Source: Macrolepiota albuminosa
Lineage: Eukaryota; Basidiomycota; Agaricomycetes; Agaricales; Agaricaceae
Assembly (NCBI GenBank): GCA_027475525.1
Contig: JAMWFC010000051.1
Location: 1,191,205 to 1,255,204 of the forward strand
DNA: 64,000 nucleotides
Reading direction: 5' to 3'
In this document: piece after piece, positions 1 to 12,242 of the stretch
Layout: each line of letters starts with the position of its first letter
Position numbering within the stretch: position 1 is the stretch's first letter
Notes under the pieces: generated by a model
Database searches by the model: none
What the model was told of the DNA's origin: nothing
What the model saw: the letters and a program-made list of their open reading frames with translations, nothing else
Translations under genes and position numbers: made by a program

Positions 1-1303
1 GCCAAGTTCAAGTGATATCTAAGTAGGAACGTTTGTCTTAGAAGCTGTCCGTTGAAGTGGGTCACAGTAAGAAAACCTTCTTTAAATTGCTCTTCGCTGC
101 GGCCTCCATGACCTTGCGGCCTGTGGCGGTGGAGCCTGTAAAAGCCACCTTGTCGACATCAGGGTGAGCAGCCAGCGCAGCACCACCAACGGGACCATAT
201 GAAGGAACTGTATTGACAACTCCGGGGGGAAATCTAGCACAAGGAATGGCTCAACCAAACTCATCCAGAACAGGTTGAATGTGTAGTTACCCTGCGTCCT
301 TAACAAGCTCAGATAATTTCTTGAAGAGTGATCATAAGACCAATTGCCCGGTGAACACGCGGGAAACATACAAGGGCAGTAAGGGGACAAAGTTCTGATG
401 GTTTCATAACAATCGTACAGCCCGCAGCAAGAGCTGGAGCAACTTTCCACGCCCTGCGACCGCTCAGAGTGAATTGATACACATAATAAGCAAAAACTTG
501 CCACATGTTGATTGGATAATTCCAGGGAATACTGGCATCCAGTACTGCGTCAGAACACTCTGAGACATTATAAAACTCGAACCGTTACATTTGGCCGCAC
601 ACGCCGATTGGATCATGGCGGGTGAAGGCAAGTTTGGTTTTATTATCGACTTCAATGGTCTAGATACTTGAAAATCAGAATTTAAAGCATAAAGGATTAT
701 AAAGAAACAAAGAAATTAGAATACACACCTGACCGAGTATTTTGTCGGCCCAACCAGCATAGTACCTTAAGCACTGTACACTGTCTCCAATATCGAAATC
801 CCTGATGGCCTGGATTAGGAAACACCAATTAGGTTCTTTGTACGCCTCCACCTTGCCATCCTGACAGGCTTTCCATTGTTTAAGGACTCAAGCTCTGCAA
901 GTTCTTGCGCATGGTCTTCGATGAGATCCGCAAGCTTGTTGATTAACCTTGATCTTTCAAATCCTGTGACATTTTTCCCCCAGCTCGTTTGGTACGCCTG
1001 TCGGGCGGCGGCGACAGCAGCGTCGATATCCTTAGGGGAAGCTTTGAAATATGAGATCGATTGAGTAAAGGATAGGAAAGGTATACCGGATACAATAGAG
1101 CAGATGACCTCCTCAGTCGCGGGATTCACGGCGCTGTACTCTGTATCAGCCTAAGACTGTTTATAGTCACTAGGTCAGTGAACTCACTGGATCAGGTCGG
1201 TGGAATCGATCGATGGTACAAACTCATTGTTGATGAAAAGGCCGGTTGGGACAGTTATGCTCTTGTTGAGAGCTGAAATATTGATAGTAACAGGCTGGAC
1301 CAT
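1..1303 (-). CDS. aldehyde dehydrogenase, 3' part beyond left edge
   Basis: NAD(P)+-dependent aldehyde dehydrogenase (ALDH superfamily), oxidising aldehydes to acids. Start ATG at 1301-1303 opens [12 protein letters not shown] and runs into [12 protein letters not shown], a typical ALDH N-terminus; a GT..AG intron then joins to [28 protein letters not shown] and [10 protein letters not shown]. Further exons give [37 protein letters not shown] (cofactor-binding region) and [19 protein letters not shown]. The window ends inside an intron just after that, so the catalytic Cys and Glu motifs lie outside and cannot be checked. At least five introns. It is head-to-head with COX8 across about 560 bp. 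Substrate class is not decidable from this half. No targeting peptide is evident, so cytosolic is the default guess. Confidence 0.93.
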
Positions 1304-1860
1304 GTGGTAGTTCAATCAGTGTGCGGACGTCACGACAAATAGTCGCTGTAATTAAGCGTTTTGTCAGATCAGCTGACTGTGCCGATAAGGAGTTTGGATG
1401 AGAGAATCGATTATGGGTAGCTCTCACATGCTACACCCAAACTTTACAAGAGGGAAATCTCGAAGCACTTACACATACATACATCAGTTACATACAGACT
1501 AACTCACACCCGGTGTAGAGTCACACACTCTACCTCAGCCTCAATTAGGTCATTGATTTGTCGTGGCAAGAACAGAATTCATCACCATTATCGGTAGCCA
1601 TTTTTACACCAAATATTGGTGTGGGCAAATATACCTGAAAGAAGGCCGCTGGATCTAAAGTTACCGCATTGTTGTGGATTCTTGAGCCATAGAAGCGTCC
1701 GCAACGATATAAGCCATATGTATGTTTAAAAAGATAACGATACTCTGTTCCTTGAGTTACCATCACATGATTGAAGTATGGGTGTTCCCGAACAAACCCG
1801 ATGGTCGACATTCCGATCATAACCTTGTAACCTTACAGTCTAGCAAGAAACACAGAGACA
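1304..1860. other. spacer between divergent ALDH and COX8 genes
   Basis: About 560 bp that must hold both 5' regions. A 91-codon minus-strand open frame (1545-1820) is present but has no recognisable motif and sits where the COX8 promoter must be, so it is not called. No clear TATA or repeat was recognised. Confidence 0.5.
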
Positions 1861-2208
1861 ATGTCAATGGCTATTCTCGCCCGCTCTTCCATTCTTCGTC
1901 CGCAAGCCTTTGCGCGTGCCCGCTCTTTCCACACCACTCTTGTTGCACGAGGTGATCATGGCCACTACCATGTATGGTGTCCTCCAAATCGCCTGCTTTA
2001 AATACTCATTTGGACCCGATGCAGCATCTGCCTTTCCAGTTCCCGGGTAAAAACAAGGCTGCCTTCGCAGCCAAACTCATTGTTTTCCTTGCCACGGGTT
2101 TCTCGATTCCCTTTGTTGCTGCCAAATGGCAACTGTATGGTATTTTCCTTGTGCACCTATACCTTGGCCCTCTAACCTCCTTGCAGGAGTAAATCTCAAA
2201 GCGGATGA
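1861..2208 (+). CDS. COX8: cytochrome c oxidase subunit VIII (COX7C family)
   Basis: Small single-pass subunit of mitochondrial complex IV. Three exons were fitted: 1861-1971, 2025-2134 and 2187-2208, with GT..AG introns of 53 and 52 nt; together they give exactly 81 codons including TGA (80 aa). The first exon is an Arg/Ser-rich mitochondrial presequence (MSMAILARSSIL, RARSFHTTLVARG). The mature part carries the family signature LPFQFPGKNK followed by the membrane helix LIVFLATGFSIPFVAAKWQL. Length and order match fungal Cox8/animal COX7C. It converges with the Dicer-like gene, whose stop lies about 70 bp away, so the two 3' UTRs probably overlap. Confidence 0.93.
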
Positions 2209-2275
2209 AGGTTCAGATAAAATAATAAAACGAGCAATTCATCGTTATGTTCGGCAGATCCAATTTTTAGCAAAC

Positions 2276-5200
2276 TCATGTTAATATCATCCCCTCTTCT
2301 AAGTCACTATCCTGCGTCGGAAGCAATTCACACAATATCCTTCCTTCCTCCACCTCGCTTTCATCCTCTATACTCACTCGCTTTGCTCTTTTATCCTCTG
2401 CCCCTAATCCCTTCCCTGACGTCTGGGCTATTCTGCAATCGCAAGTTCTTGCGAAGAAACCTGAATCGCCATCGAGCGCATCCAGAGCAAAGAAAGAGGC
2501 TCGTCGAGCTGCAATGGTTGGGTCACAATCCTCTGCGCTTGCTAGTATCGTGTCGTGCACGACCACTGTTTCGTACAATCAGTTTAGTCTTCGGTGCAAT
2601 GACAAATTCTTTCTCTACCTTGAGCGACAGTCAATGCTCCTTTCTTCTCCTTCACGATATTTTGGATGGTGAATTGTCGACATCCTTGTCCTTGAAACAA
2701 TTCAAATAGTATTTTTGTTGGGTGATGTGAGAGGGTCTTGAAGGTGACGTGTTTGTCGTAGAAGGGCTTTAATAGCTTCTCAAATAAGGCTTCAATGCCT
2801 TCTGTAGAAAACTGGTCTCCAACATAAACAGCCCCCATTATCGATTCCACGATATCAGGAAGAGACTGCATACGATGTCACCGACTATGAATGAAAAAGA
2901 TCGATACATGCCTACTTTAGGTGCAGTAAGCTCAAGCCAGAACTGGCCAGGTGGACGTCCATCTAATTCTGCAGCTTGATATTCCTCGATTTTGGAAGCT
3001 TCTAGTTTCGCAGCATATTCGCGAATGCTGTTCTGGAGTGGCTGTGATTTGTGGAGAAAATATTCATGAAGCCCGGATTGAACACATATCGCCGCAAGCG
3101 CCGAGTTCGACACCATGGCACTCTAGATATATGTCTATGAAGTGATAGAAACGCACGCAAAACAATCGACGCTTACTTTCAAGAGGGTAAGGCCGCCAGG
3201 CGCCAGTTGTTGTTCCCGTTCGTAGAGATACCGGATCACCACTAGCTCGACATATTAGGTGCTGGATAGAGATATCTACGCTTACACGTACTAAAATCGA
3301 GTATCGCATCACCAACGAACTCTAATCGCTCGCTAAATGTTGAATCGTGGCCTGCAACAGAGGAATGTGACTAGCAAAAAAATGGGGGTGCACGCATCGC
3401 ATTGAGAAAGTAACGTACTAATGCCTGAGACAAGAGTTGTGGTTGCTTGACCTTATAGCCAATAATAGTTTCCACCGCCTCTATTGAAGCTTTTGTCAAA
3501 GACAAGTTGAAAGAAGCTCGCGTTCCTTTCTTTGCAAAGTCTGACCACGTATTGATGTTCAAAATAGGTATCCCCAGTGCTCTGGCAACTTGAAGTGCCG
3601 TTTCGCGACCGCCGGTCAGGTATCCAGCGGCAAGGATTGCTTCAGCAACATCTGCCACAGCCTGACACAAAGTCTTTAAGAATATTATCTGTGAAAGAAA
3701 CGACGAGAGATGAACCTTGTCTCCCAACCATTGCGAATGTTCATCTGGACTTCTTTTCTTCCTCTTCTTCCTCTTCTTCTTTGTGTCTGCTTCTGTTATA
3801 TATTTAACGTCCAGGGCTTGACTGTAAGTAGAATTTTCGACTTCTGCTTCGTCCTCTCCGCCCGCAGGCGACAAGGGAGTGGAAAAAGGAGGGGTCCATA
3901 GCCTCGGTGCAAAAAGCTTAGATTGTATATAACTGGGTATCCCGACACGACAAGCGTGTTGGAACAGTGACTTGTTACTGATTAAACCTTGTCTCGCGGT
4001 ATGTAGGGAACCCTCTCTGTAAGTTGGGAATGAAACAAAGAGATAAGTTGAAGAAATGAATTTCAAAAACGCGTCGCCTTGGAAACCATTGATGAAAGAA
4101 GGGTACATCACACTGAAGGAAAACGTACCAAGTAACTCAAGTCGTTCGTAATGATATTCGGCGCCACAGGATGGAGTACACAGAGCCGTGTGAAGAAGTG
4201 TGTTTGATATTTCGTGGTCGAATAATCTTGCGTTCAACTCTTTCACGAGAAGAAATTCATCTATGCGCCGCGTTATGGATGGTATAAGCCGAGCCATTCT
4301 CAGGACACTGGTAGAATGTTCATGGCATAAGATAAAACTGTTATTTAAACAGCTCACCTAGCAGGTATTGTACATTTAGAGCAGAGTTCAGGTATCAAGT
4401 CTGGACATAGTTAATAAATTGCTCAAACAACTCAGGGTATGCTTACACTTGACATGAGACTTGAGCTGGGCTACTGGACGGGAAGTGGGGTTCAACTGAT
4501 TCAAAACAGCAGGAATAGTGGTAACTTCGACCAAAGGTTGATTGATATCCTGCAAATCTTCAAAGCCCTTTCGTCGAGCCTTGGTAGATTCAAGTATATT
4601 CTCGAATGCGGCCTCTCTCTATGAAGAAAACATGAGTCAAATGCTCGCTCTGTTCACTAAGTCTTGACATACCGAGCTGTCTGGTTTGCTTAAGGGAGAT
4701 AAATCCAGCCTGAGCTTCACAACAGTGTACCGTCTGGTGAACTCCACAGAGCGATCTTGGACAACCGCATCGCATAAATCTCTTTGAAGTTCTTCCCGGT
4801 CTTCTACTCTGATTGGAGTGCTAAAACTTTTCCCAGCAAGCCGAATGAGATCCCAGTGGATATAATCAACAATTGAAGGAAGTTTGAAGGGCGAAACAGG
4901 GTCAGTCCGTTCGGATGACGACCACGCATCAGTAAGAGCCGCAAAAAAATAGGGCATGTTAGACAATGGACATTCAAAGGGTTTGTTAAAAAGAATACGG
5001 CACACCCTGAGAGTGTACAGATGTAGGTCATGCAGCTGCGCTTTCTTGATTTGAAGCGGCATAGCTCGCTTGGTAGACACAACAGTTGGAACCCCAGAGT
5101 GAAAGATCTTGAAACTCGGTAAATCAGGAAGGGGCTGTCGAGTCAACATGACAAGAGGTGCATAGGGCTGCGCATCATTGTCCGGAGAGGTGGTCAGAAA

Positions 5201-7652
5201 GATAAGAGGATACAGAAACATTATCATGGCGTTTCTTGTATTGGACCAAAAATCTGGCTCCTTCCGTGAATAGCGTCGGGTGCCAGTCGATTTGGTATCT
5301 TTGGAGCGAGATTCCTCGACATTTAAAGCATCGACCGGAAAGACAGGCTGAGGGAAAAAGGAGCAATCTAAAAGTCCTATTGAAAATAGGTGCTGGCAAA
5401 GCGTAAAACACGCAGCGCTTCTTGCTTTGGACTCCGTCTTACGAGGTGGACCAGTGAGTTGGACAAGGCCAGGAAAAGTGACTGTGCATGTACAATCACT
5501 CTCTGCGTCGGTAACTTGCATAAAAGTGAATACCACTCTGGCTATCGTGACACCATTCAATTGGCCTACTGAAACGACACGACCAACAGCCTTCTCGGCG
5601 TCTTTTGGATATAGGTGGCTGCCAGTAGTAGGATCCTGAAGGAAGGACGACGGAATAATATCGTCAGCGCGATGTCCTGTCGAAGGGTTGAACATCTCAT
5701 CGAAAGGACGCTCGTCACCATCATTCTGAATCATGTGAATGACATGAATCGTTTCAGCTTGACCGATACCCTCGCCAAAGTTTAGAAATCCGGGATCAAA
5801 ACTACAAGATTGCAGAGTAATCAGATATTTTGGTCATATAATAGGAACATTGTAAACACACCACACAACCACTGATGCTTGCGACGTATCTATGTCTCCA
5901 TTTAGTTCCATCATTATCAAAATGTTATAGATCCCTGTTCTAAAAATGTGCGAGATGTCCTGTGATGAGAAGGATTAATTGATGCTCGAGTCATATCCAC
6001 CATCGATCTCACCGTATGTTCAATTGCAGGATAGAGAGCGTTCGAAGTCACGAGAAGTGGACGAAAAAATAAGGGAGTGACATCAAGCATTCGGAGCATG
6101 TCCCTGATGGCGAAGGCAACTGCCCGTTTTTTAACTTGTGAAAGAACATCAGAACGGTTTGGAATGTTCAATGTTGACATACCTAAAATGACTCCTCGAA
6201 ACGTCTCCCCATATGGTCCACACGACCTGAGAGCTTTCACCAACATAACGAATTTATGGGTAACATTAAATTTAGGAGATGCGGGATCCAGGTTGGGAAG
6301 AGTGAAGGTCCAATCACGAATACAGTCTTGGATTGATTTCTGTATAGGTCTGCGATTACTTTCGACTCTGATGTCACAACTGCTTGATTCGTTAAACTCC
6401 CTTAGAGCATGCCGCCAGAAAATGTCGGAGGCACAAGTTCCCACTTCTTCGAGGACACAACGTGAATCCTCGGAATAATTCAGGACGAAACCGTCTGTAG
6501 GCTCGAGGGAGCGGAGTGACTCTAACTGTTCAACCAAGATAGGAGTGACTGCCAATCGTGTTCTCTCGTAGAATAGCACAAGTTCTGAGAAGTGTGTCGA
6601 GGGTCGATTGAATGAATAATCATCGATATGAAGAAGCTTGGAATCCATTATGCCCTCTAAATCGGAGATATCTGATGGGACATTCTGCGGAAGGGAGGGG
6701 AGAAAACCCAATATTCGAGGACGCAAGAGTTGGTCGGTCGCCATATAGAAGTTTTTCATGACCATTTGAATGTAGGCAAGAGTCTGACCACGTAATTCAC
6801 TCAGGTCGGCAAAAATTAACAAGTGAAGTTGGATCATAGTAAGTTCTCCACGATTCAAAAACTCGTACAGTAACTGCAAAACGAGAATAAATATCATTAT
6901 AATTGAAATGTTCCACTCACTTCTGGGGTAGTGACAGTGACATCATTTGGTAAAATATATTCCCGACGTTCTTCTCTGCGCTCGTCAATTCTTTTGTACT
7001 TTCCGACCGATAAACTCGGAGCTAAGGAAGAAAGCTTGTTACAAAAAGCGGCACACGAAAGATTGTCTCTACAGAAGCCTCATCAGAAATGTTCTGGAAT
7101 GCTAAATTGACAAATACAGACTTAACGACCACGAGTGAAGTTCGAGATCTTTTGATCATGGTAGTGCGCCGCATTTTTTCCACTTCAACAGCGGAAATGA
7201 TCAAAGGAGCCAGAGTCTGAATGATCACTATGAAATACATTTATCAAATTTGTTCTTGGATTGCATTTTGGGGGTCGACGTACACTCTTCAGAACGTAAG
7301 ATCAAAATAACTGGAACATTTGGAGTGTAAGCAGATAGGGACACCGAGAAATAAGTTTACTACCATTTTCTTGTCGAACTTGCGTTAACAAGTGTGCATC
7401 CATGTTCGACAGTATGTCAGTTCTGTGAAGTCTGACTTTTTTCCTAGGAGGATCATCAAGTTCAATTGAGTCTGGATAGAGACGCTTGCGTCCAATATCT
7501 TCAGCAGGTTTGACTCGTTCAACGTCAGATGGATGAGCCGCTGCAGTCAAATCCAAGCTGGACACACTGCTGCTAGGTCCATCCAACGTTTTCTGCTGAA
7601 CATCGACGAAAGGATCCTTCTCTTTCCATGACCGCTTCCACACACTCAACAT
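2276..7652 (-). CDS. Dicer-like ribonuclease with degenerate helicase half
   Basis: Endoribonuclease that would cut double-stranded RNA into small RNAs. Read from the start at 7652 (MLSVWKRSWK): a Lys/Arg-rich N-terminus; a helicase-like region (about 7.3-5.9 kb); the Dicer dimerisation domain (SKARSAACFTLCQHLFSIG, near 5.4 kb); the PAZ-linked region ending KYTIPAS-like at about 4.4 kb; RNase IIIa (YERLELLG + DAFLKF, then VADVAEAILAAGYL); RNase IIIb (SERLEFVGDAILDF, then DIVESIMGAVYVG); and a C-terminal dsRBD-like tail (AARRASFFALDAL). Both RNase III acidic sets are intact. In contrast, the expected Walker A GSGKT position reads RSEELIIQTL and the DECH position reads FADL, so ATP hydrolysis is unlikely. 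Many short introns; the exact exon set is not fully resolved. The ATG at 7652 is the first in frame; upstream alternatives use non-ATG codons. Confidence 0.9.
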
Positions 7653-7920
7653 AGGCGAGAGCAAGAGCCGCGCCCACAAGATATAATAATGTGAGAACAG
7701 AAGGTGGAAAGTGCCGTGGGTAGTTCGTTGGATTATGTAACTTATAATAACGTTTTGTTCCTTTACATATCGTTCACAACACGAGTTTTCAAGGCCTCAC
7801 GTTTTGAAGTAATTTCGCTATATTTAATCCCTTCTTTCTCTTATTATCCAGATCATTCAACGACGCCACATGTGTAGATAAGAGACAGCTTAATCTGAAA
7901 TTGACTCACTTGGGCCCTCA
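7653..7920. promoter_or_regulatory. bidirectional promoter region, Dicer-like / conserved gene
   Basis: The 268 bp between two divergent start codons must contain both promoters. It is AT-rich; no specific box was recognised. Inferred from gene layout only. Confidence 0.4.
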
Positions 7921-9457
7921 ATGAATAACGCTTGGGTTGTGCAAACACTCGGAAAACGGCTTGATACCCCGCTTGATAGCGAATATCCTTCAATCATTCG
8001 CGGAAGGATAGCATCGAATCCGTGCCTTCCAGAGCGCCTTCCATCTAGTGGTATGTTATTCAACTACTCTGAGCATGACTTTTAGACATTACTTCCAGGA
8101 TTTCTACTTCGTGAGGCTGAGGATTTGGCATCCAAAGCTATTCTGCGCCAGTTATGTCGTAGTACTACACCACCAAGTCCAGATTCGGACTTGCATTCAG
8201 ATGTCTCGACGCGCAGTCGAAGAGGAAGTCAGTTGTCTCAGGTACCACTGTCATCTCCTGCCCCACAGTCCCCGAGCCTCCAGCAGAACAGGATCACATC
8301 TTGGAAAGAGCCTCAGGTCAGCATCTCTTTACAGAGGACTAAATTATGTTTTGTTTATGCTGCCTGTGCTCCAGCCTTTTGAAGTTTTTAGGGCAATTGA
8401 ACGTAAGGATTTGATGTTCCTCATGGAAGTTCGAGATCGCGCTTTCTCCGTAGGTCTTGCTCCAGATTCATCTCGTATCTAACCCTGATTTTCATCAAGC
8501 TTCTCCTCCGGAAAACTGGTGACGCTACTCCTTTACTACATGCTATGCGCATTGGACAGTCCCATCGCGACGTTGCGATTGTATTGTTAGGGGCTTTCTC
8601 ACGCTATGTTAACCATTTGAGTGATGAAGATATCCTAAAGCCGCGCACAAAGATAATTTTGAAAGCTTTACGTAGGTTGTTGAATTTCTTATTTCATCAT
8701 CAATTTAAATATCTTCTGAAGGAATCAACTTGAAGCTTGCAATTGACTATGGTCTTGCCAAGTCGCAGAGTGATTTAACTGCCTCATTTTTACAAACTTT
8801 GATTATGAGTGAAGGAGATAAATGGGTCTGGGCACAAGTTTCGTCTATATCACATGCTTTACATGCTGGCACAGCAGGACAGCCTGTCAAAGCCGCTGAG
8901 TCTTCTGTACGTCGTTTTGCGACAAAGGAGCTGGGCAAAGCGGATTTAATAGCTGCTTTGGAGGATTAGTATGTTTGCAATTTTTTCGAACATTTATTAC
9001 CTTCTGATTCTTCTAGCGTTGGGAATGCTACGGTGTTTGTATTCTGCCCCTTCTGCCGACCTTTTTCACATTGAGATTTCAGAGATCTCTTAATGTTAGC
9101 AGCATGGTCCAGTGCAATGGTATCTATTTCGGGCGAGATGATACCAGTATGTTCTCTTGACTGATCGTTGCTCTTCGAGGACGAATTACGATCCTTTAGT
9201 TTTACTACTTTGCTCGTGACACTCGCGTCTATAAAGCCTTCGTGGACAGGCTAGACCAGCACAAAACCGCTATACAGAATTCACTCGGTCGACGTCTCAA
9301 GTGGCAATTAAGGACTCTTCGAATCGTTCTCGAAGGAAGAAATACGACATATCGTGTGAGCAAATAACGATCTGTCATTGTATAAGCACTGCTGATTGAA
9401 TGACAGAGAAAAGTTGAGTTACTTAGTGGTGAATTAGACCAAGGTGAAGGGGTCTGA
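7921..9457 (+). CDS. conserved fungal protein of unknown function, ankyrin-like middle
   Basis: Not assigned to a named family. The seven- to eight-exon model starts at ATG 7921 (MNNAWVVQTLGKRLD). Supported introns are 8051-8098, 8317-8374, 8450-8499 and 8672-8721, with further introns near 8.97, 9.05, 9.15 and 9.36 kb; the frame stays open to TGA at 9455-9457 (GELDQGEGV). Blocks that look like conserved protein: PCLPERLPSS, LREAEDLASKAILRQL, PFEVFRAIERKDLMFLMEV, TPLLHAMRIGQSHRDVAIVL (ankyrin-repeat-like spacing), LAIDYGLAKSQSDL and LLMLAAWSSAMVS. A Ser/Pro-rich linker lies at about 8200-8310. No signal peptide, and no clear membrane span. The acceptor near 9.08 kb was chosen because it alone keeps the frame. 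Confidence 0.75.
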
Positions 9458-9810
9458 AGAAATGGATCTGATCATATCTATTGCATCTCTATCATTGCAG
9501 CTAACCTTCTAGGAGTCATCTGTGACATCAGACTTGCCTGACGTGCCACTGTTTCCTAAGTACTCTTGCTCGTAAAAGGTGCCCGACCAGAACAAGATCT
9601 CACATGGTTGTAGGCGTATCGTCGAGCATATATCAAATGATTTTGGACACCTCGTTTTCCACACCCAAATATGTTCTACAACATGGGTGCCGGACCGACG
9701 AATATTACTATACGTATCTAGGTGAATGTCCATGCCAATAAGTTGGCTACAAATACTACTTGAGCGAATATTTTGTGAATGAACAGAGAGAATTGCCACA
9801 AGTATAAGCA
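9458..9810. other. convergent 3' spacer
   Basis: About 350 bp between two convergent stop codons. A minus-strand open frame crosses it (9509-9934) but overlaps the last exon of the next gene in another frame and shows no conserved block. Nothing else was recognised. Confidence 0.5.
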
Positions 9811-10584
9811 TTATGGACGCAAACTTAATCCTTGCCACCATAGATAGATGCCAACTACACCCAAACTGACCACTGCTGGTAATAGATCTAACTGAACTAT
9901 GGCGTATACCCACGCCGTCGCTAACGGAGGGCACTGGATATACATTGAATCAAAATTGCAAGTTGAGACAAGGTATTCTGTAGACAAACCTGCTTCATAT
10001 TTACCAGCCACGGACCACGGTTCAACAGGTATAGCATCCTACTGCCGGATGAGACACCGAGTATAAAGAGCAGAATCTGCGTCTTCCGGTAGTATTTAAA
10101 GCGTATCGCTGTCGGGAGGCATAAGCGGCGCTGTGTGTATAACATTCACATCACATACTGTAGAATACGAATAAAGAAATTACTCAAGGAGAGTCAGTAC
10201 ACTGCAAGATTGATTTTAATGACGCACTCGGCACCCCCGAAACCATTCTGTCGACAAGGGTTTTGAGAGTCGGATGTTTTCCGTACTGAAAGTGAATAAG
10301 GCTGCTTGTAAAATCAACGATTGGCCAGTAACAATCCGAAAGACGCACATTTCCATGAGGAGCAAGAGAAAAGAGATAGGTATAATGTACAGAGTTGCAT
10401 TAAGAATTTCTTCGACAAGAGGCATGTCCGAACTTCCTATGTGCTCAGGCGTAGTCTGTAATTTCTTCAGAGCCCCGGATTCGTTGAACAAGCGCCACTG
10501 CTCCTCTTCAGGTATATCTGTCATGTCTGAGGAGGATGCAATCTCTCGCGTTTCTGACTGCTTGACCTTGCGTTGTCGTGCCAT
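9811..10584 (-). CDS. conserved fungal multi-pass membrane protein (DUF7719-like)
   Basis: Start at 10584 opens MARQRKVKQSETREIASSS, a basic soluble N-terminus; the motif EEEQWRLFNESGAL follows. Hydrophobic segments then appear: ATLYIIPISFLLLLMEI, YKYYRKTQILLFILGVSSG (helix after basic residues) and a C-terminal AVVSLGVVGIYLWW. Two introns were fitted by frame: one after LLLMEI leading to LIHFQYGKHPTLKTL, and one before CPPLATAWVYAIVQLDLLPA. The predicted protein is about 190-200 aa with roughly four membrane spans. I place it in the uncharacterised fungal family I know as DUF7719; that family name is from memory and should be confirmed by profile search. Function and membrane location are unknown. 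Confidence 0.75.
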
Positions 10585-10638
10585 TGACCGCCATTGACGC
10601 GGTCACTTCACAAAGAGTCACTCGTGTCACGCCAAATT

Positions 10639-11783
10639 ATGGCTGACCAAAACCTTCTTGATATTTTACAGGCGCACGGACAACAATTTCTTGAGTCATT
10701 CTCGCTTCCAAGCACACAACCCGAGTCCAAGAAGCGAAAAAGGTCCAGAAATGAATATATTTCGAGCATTTCCTTAAAGTCACAGAATATATGCCATGAG
10801 GAAGAAGAATGGGGAGGCATCGTTGGAGAACTTGCAAACGACATTGACAGTGATGATGATGATACAGGATACGAAAACACTTCTGGTATGTTCATGAGGT
10901 ACTTCTTACCACGCATCCAATTAACCATTACACTTCGGACAAGATACCGAGTTCACGGCCCCTAGTTTATGCACTGATTCAAACATTGTTGTTTTTAAAG
11001 ACATAGGCCGAAAAACAGAGCAGCACGACTCAACGTCAAGATCTCAGATGAAGGCTTTTATGGTCCGCTCGTATATCTCCCATTCTTTTGCATGCAAATT
11101 AATTGTCTCAAGTCTTCCAGAGTTTCTAAATTGCGTGAAGAGGATACCAGAACTGTGAGGAAGGAGAAGACGGAGGAAGAGCTCGAAGACGAACAGTGAG
11201 TCTCCAAAGATATTGGTGGTTCCCGACTTAACTAGCCCTTTGCAGCACAAATGCGCAGAATGATGCAATGCTACATCGTCTGATTCACACCAAGTTGCTG
11301 TCTGGATCTCTAAATTCAGACTTAGACACGGCTCCTGCACAGCGCCGCAAAGCTTTAGCTGGGCGACTGCTCGAGCTCTCTGGCGTAGCAAAACTTGGCA
11401 AGGGAGAAAACTCTGTTCGTGCCATGGAAAGAAACAGGGCATCTAAGCGCGTGCGAGATGGCTTGAAGGATAAGCAAAAACAACGAGCGAGGCAACGGCT
11501 CGAAGAAGTAGCACCCGATACAAGCTTCGTTTATGATCGTGACTAACGAAACATGTAGGCAAAAAATCTTGGTAACTATCACCCAACTTTGAAGAAGTTG
11601 TTTGAAGACGAGGAAGCTCCTTCAATCAAGAAACGGGAAAGGGGTCTCAAAATGGGTGTTGGAAAGTTTCGTGGTGGATTTTTACAGCTTGACCGAGAAG
11701 ATCTTCGCATGGTCAACGAAGCAGGTCGAGGTATGCGAGACCCTCGAACCGGTGGGAAAAGGGGGCGAGGGCGGGTAAAATGA
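10639..11783 (+). CDS. FAF1: FAF1-like ribosome biogenesis factor (DUF4602)
   Basis: Nucleolar protein needed for 40S maturation in yeast. Start ATG 10639 (MADQNLLDILQAHGQQF) was chosen over upstream non-ATG codons. Seen in order: a basic patch (SKKRKRSRNE), an acidic block (EEEEWGGIVGEL, DIDSDDDD), FTAPSLCTDSNIVVFKDIG, a long charged helix around 11.1-11.5 kb (REEDTRTVRKEKTEEELED; LIHTKLLSGSLN), then the C-terminal signature HPTLKKLFEDEEAP, GLKMGVGKFRGGFLQLDRED and a GKRGRGRVK tail. At least four introns, for example starting after ENTSG and after MKAFM. The end is TGA 11781-11783. The DUF4602 assignment rests on the C-terminal pattern and the charged helix. Confidence 0.75.
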
Positions 11784-12242
11784 TTGGACAAGTTCCAGAT
11801 ATAAGTGGGATGTCCCCTGTAGAATCAATGCATATTGCGTATCGATGAGAAATACTGCTATTCCCGTTTATCTTCTTGTGTATTTTTTCTACAGCCTGAT
11901 GCATCAGGACGCTCATACGGGTATAACTCATTCCCTAAATTGTCTTGTATGGATGGTTGGAGAAGTCCGCGTGGTTTGTGCGTGGAATCCAAGACCTCGC
12001 CTACTCTGACATACCTTTAGCCTTTAGTTGTCTTGTATAGTCGTGATGCAAGCCCAACGTACCTCGTAGATCCATTTCCAGTTATTTCCTCAAAGATTGC
12101 GTTCAAACCACCAGGACCTATACATTAGCACATCTTAGATGCCTCAGAGTCGCCGTGCTTCTACACGATCGGCTACAAATAAGTATTAGCGACGGATTAT
12201 GCGAGAAGCAGATGACTGAACTTCAATTACTTCAGGCTCGCC

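Noticed and set aside
1545..1820. 91-codon minus-strand open frame
   Set aside because: No homology pattern; located in the ALDH/COX8 divergent promoter.
9509..9934. 141-codon minus-strand open frame
   Set aside because: Overlaps the final exon of the membrane-protein gene in another frame and shows no conserved block.
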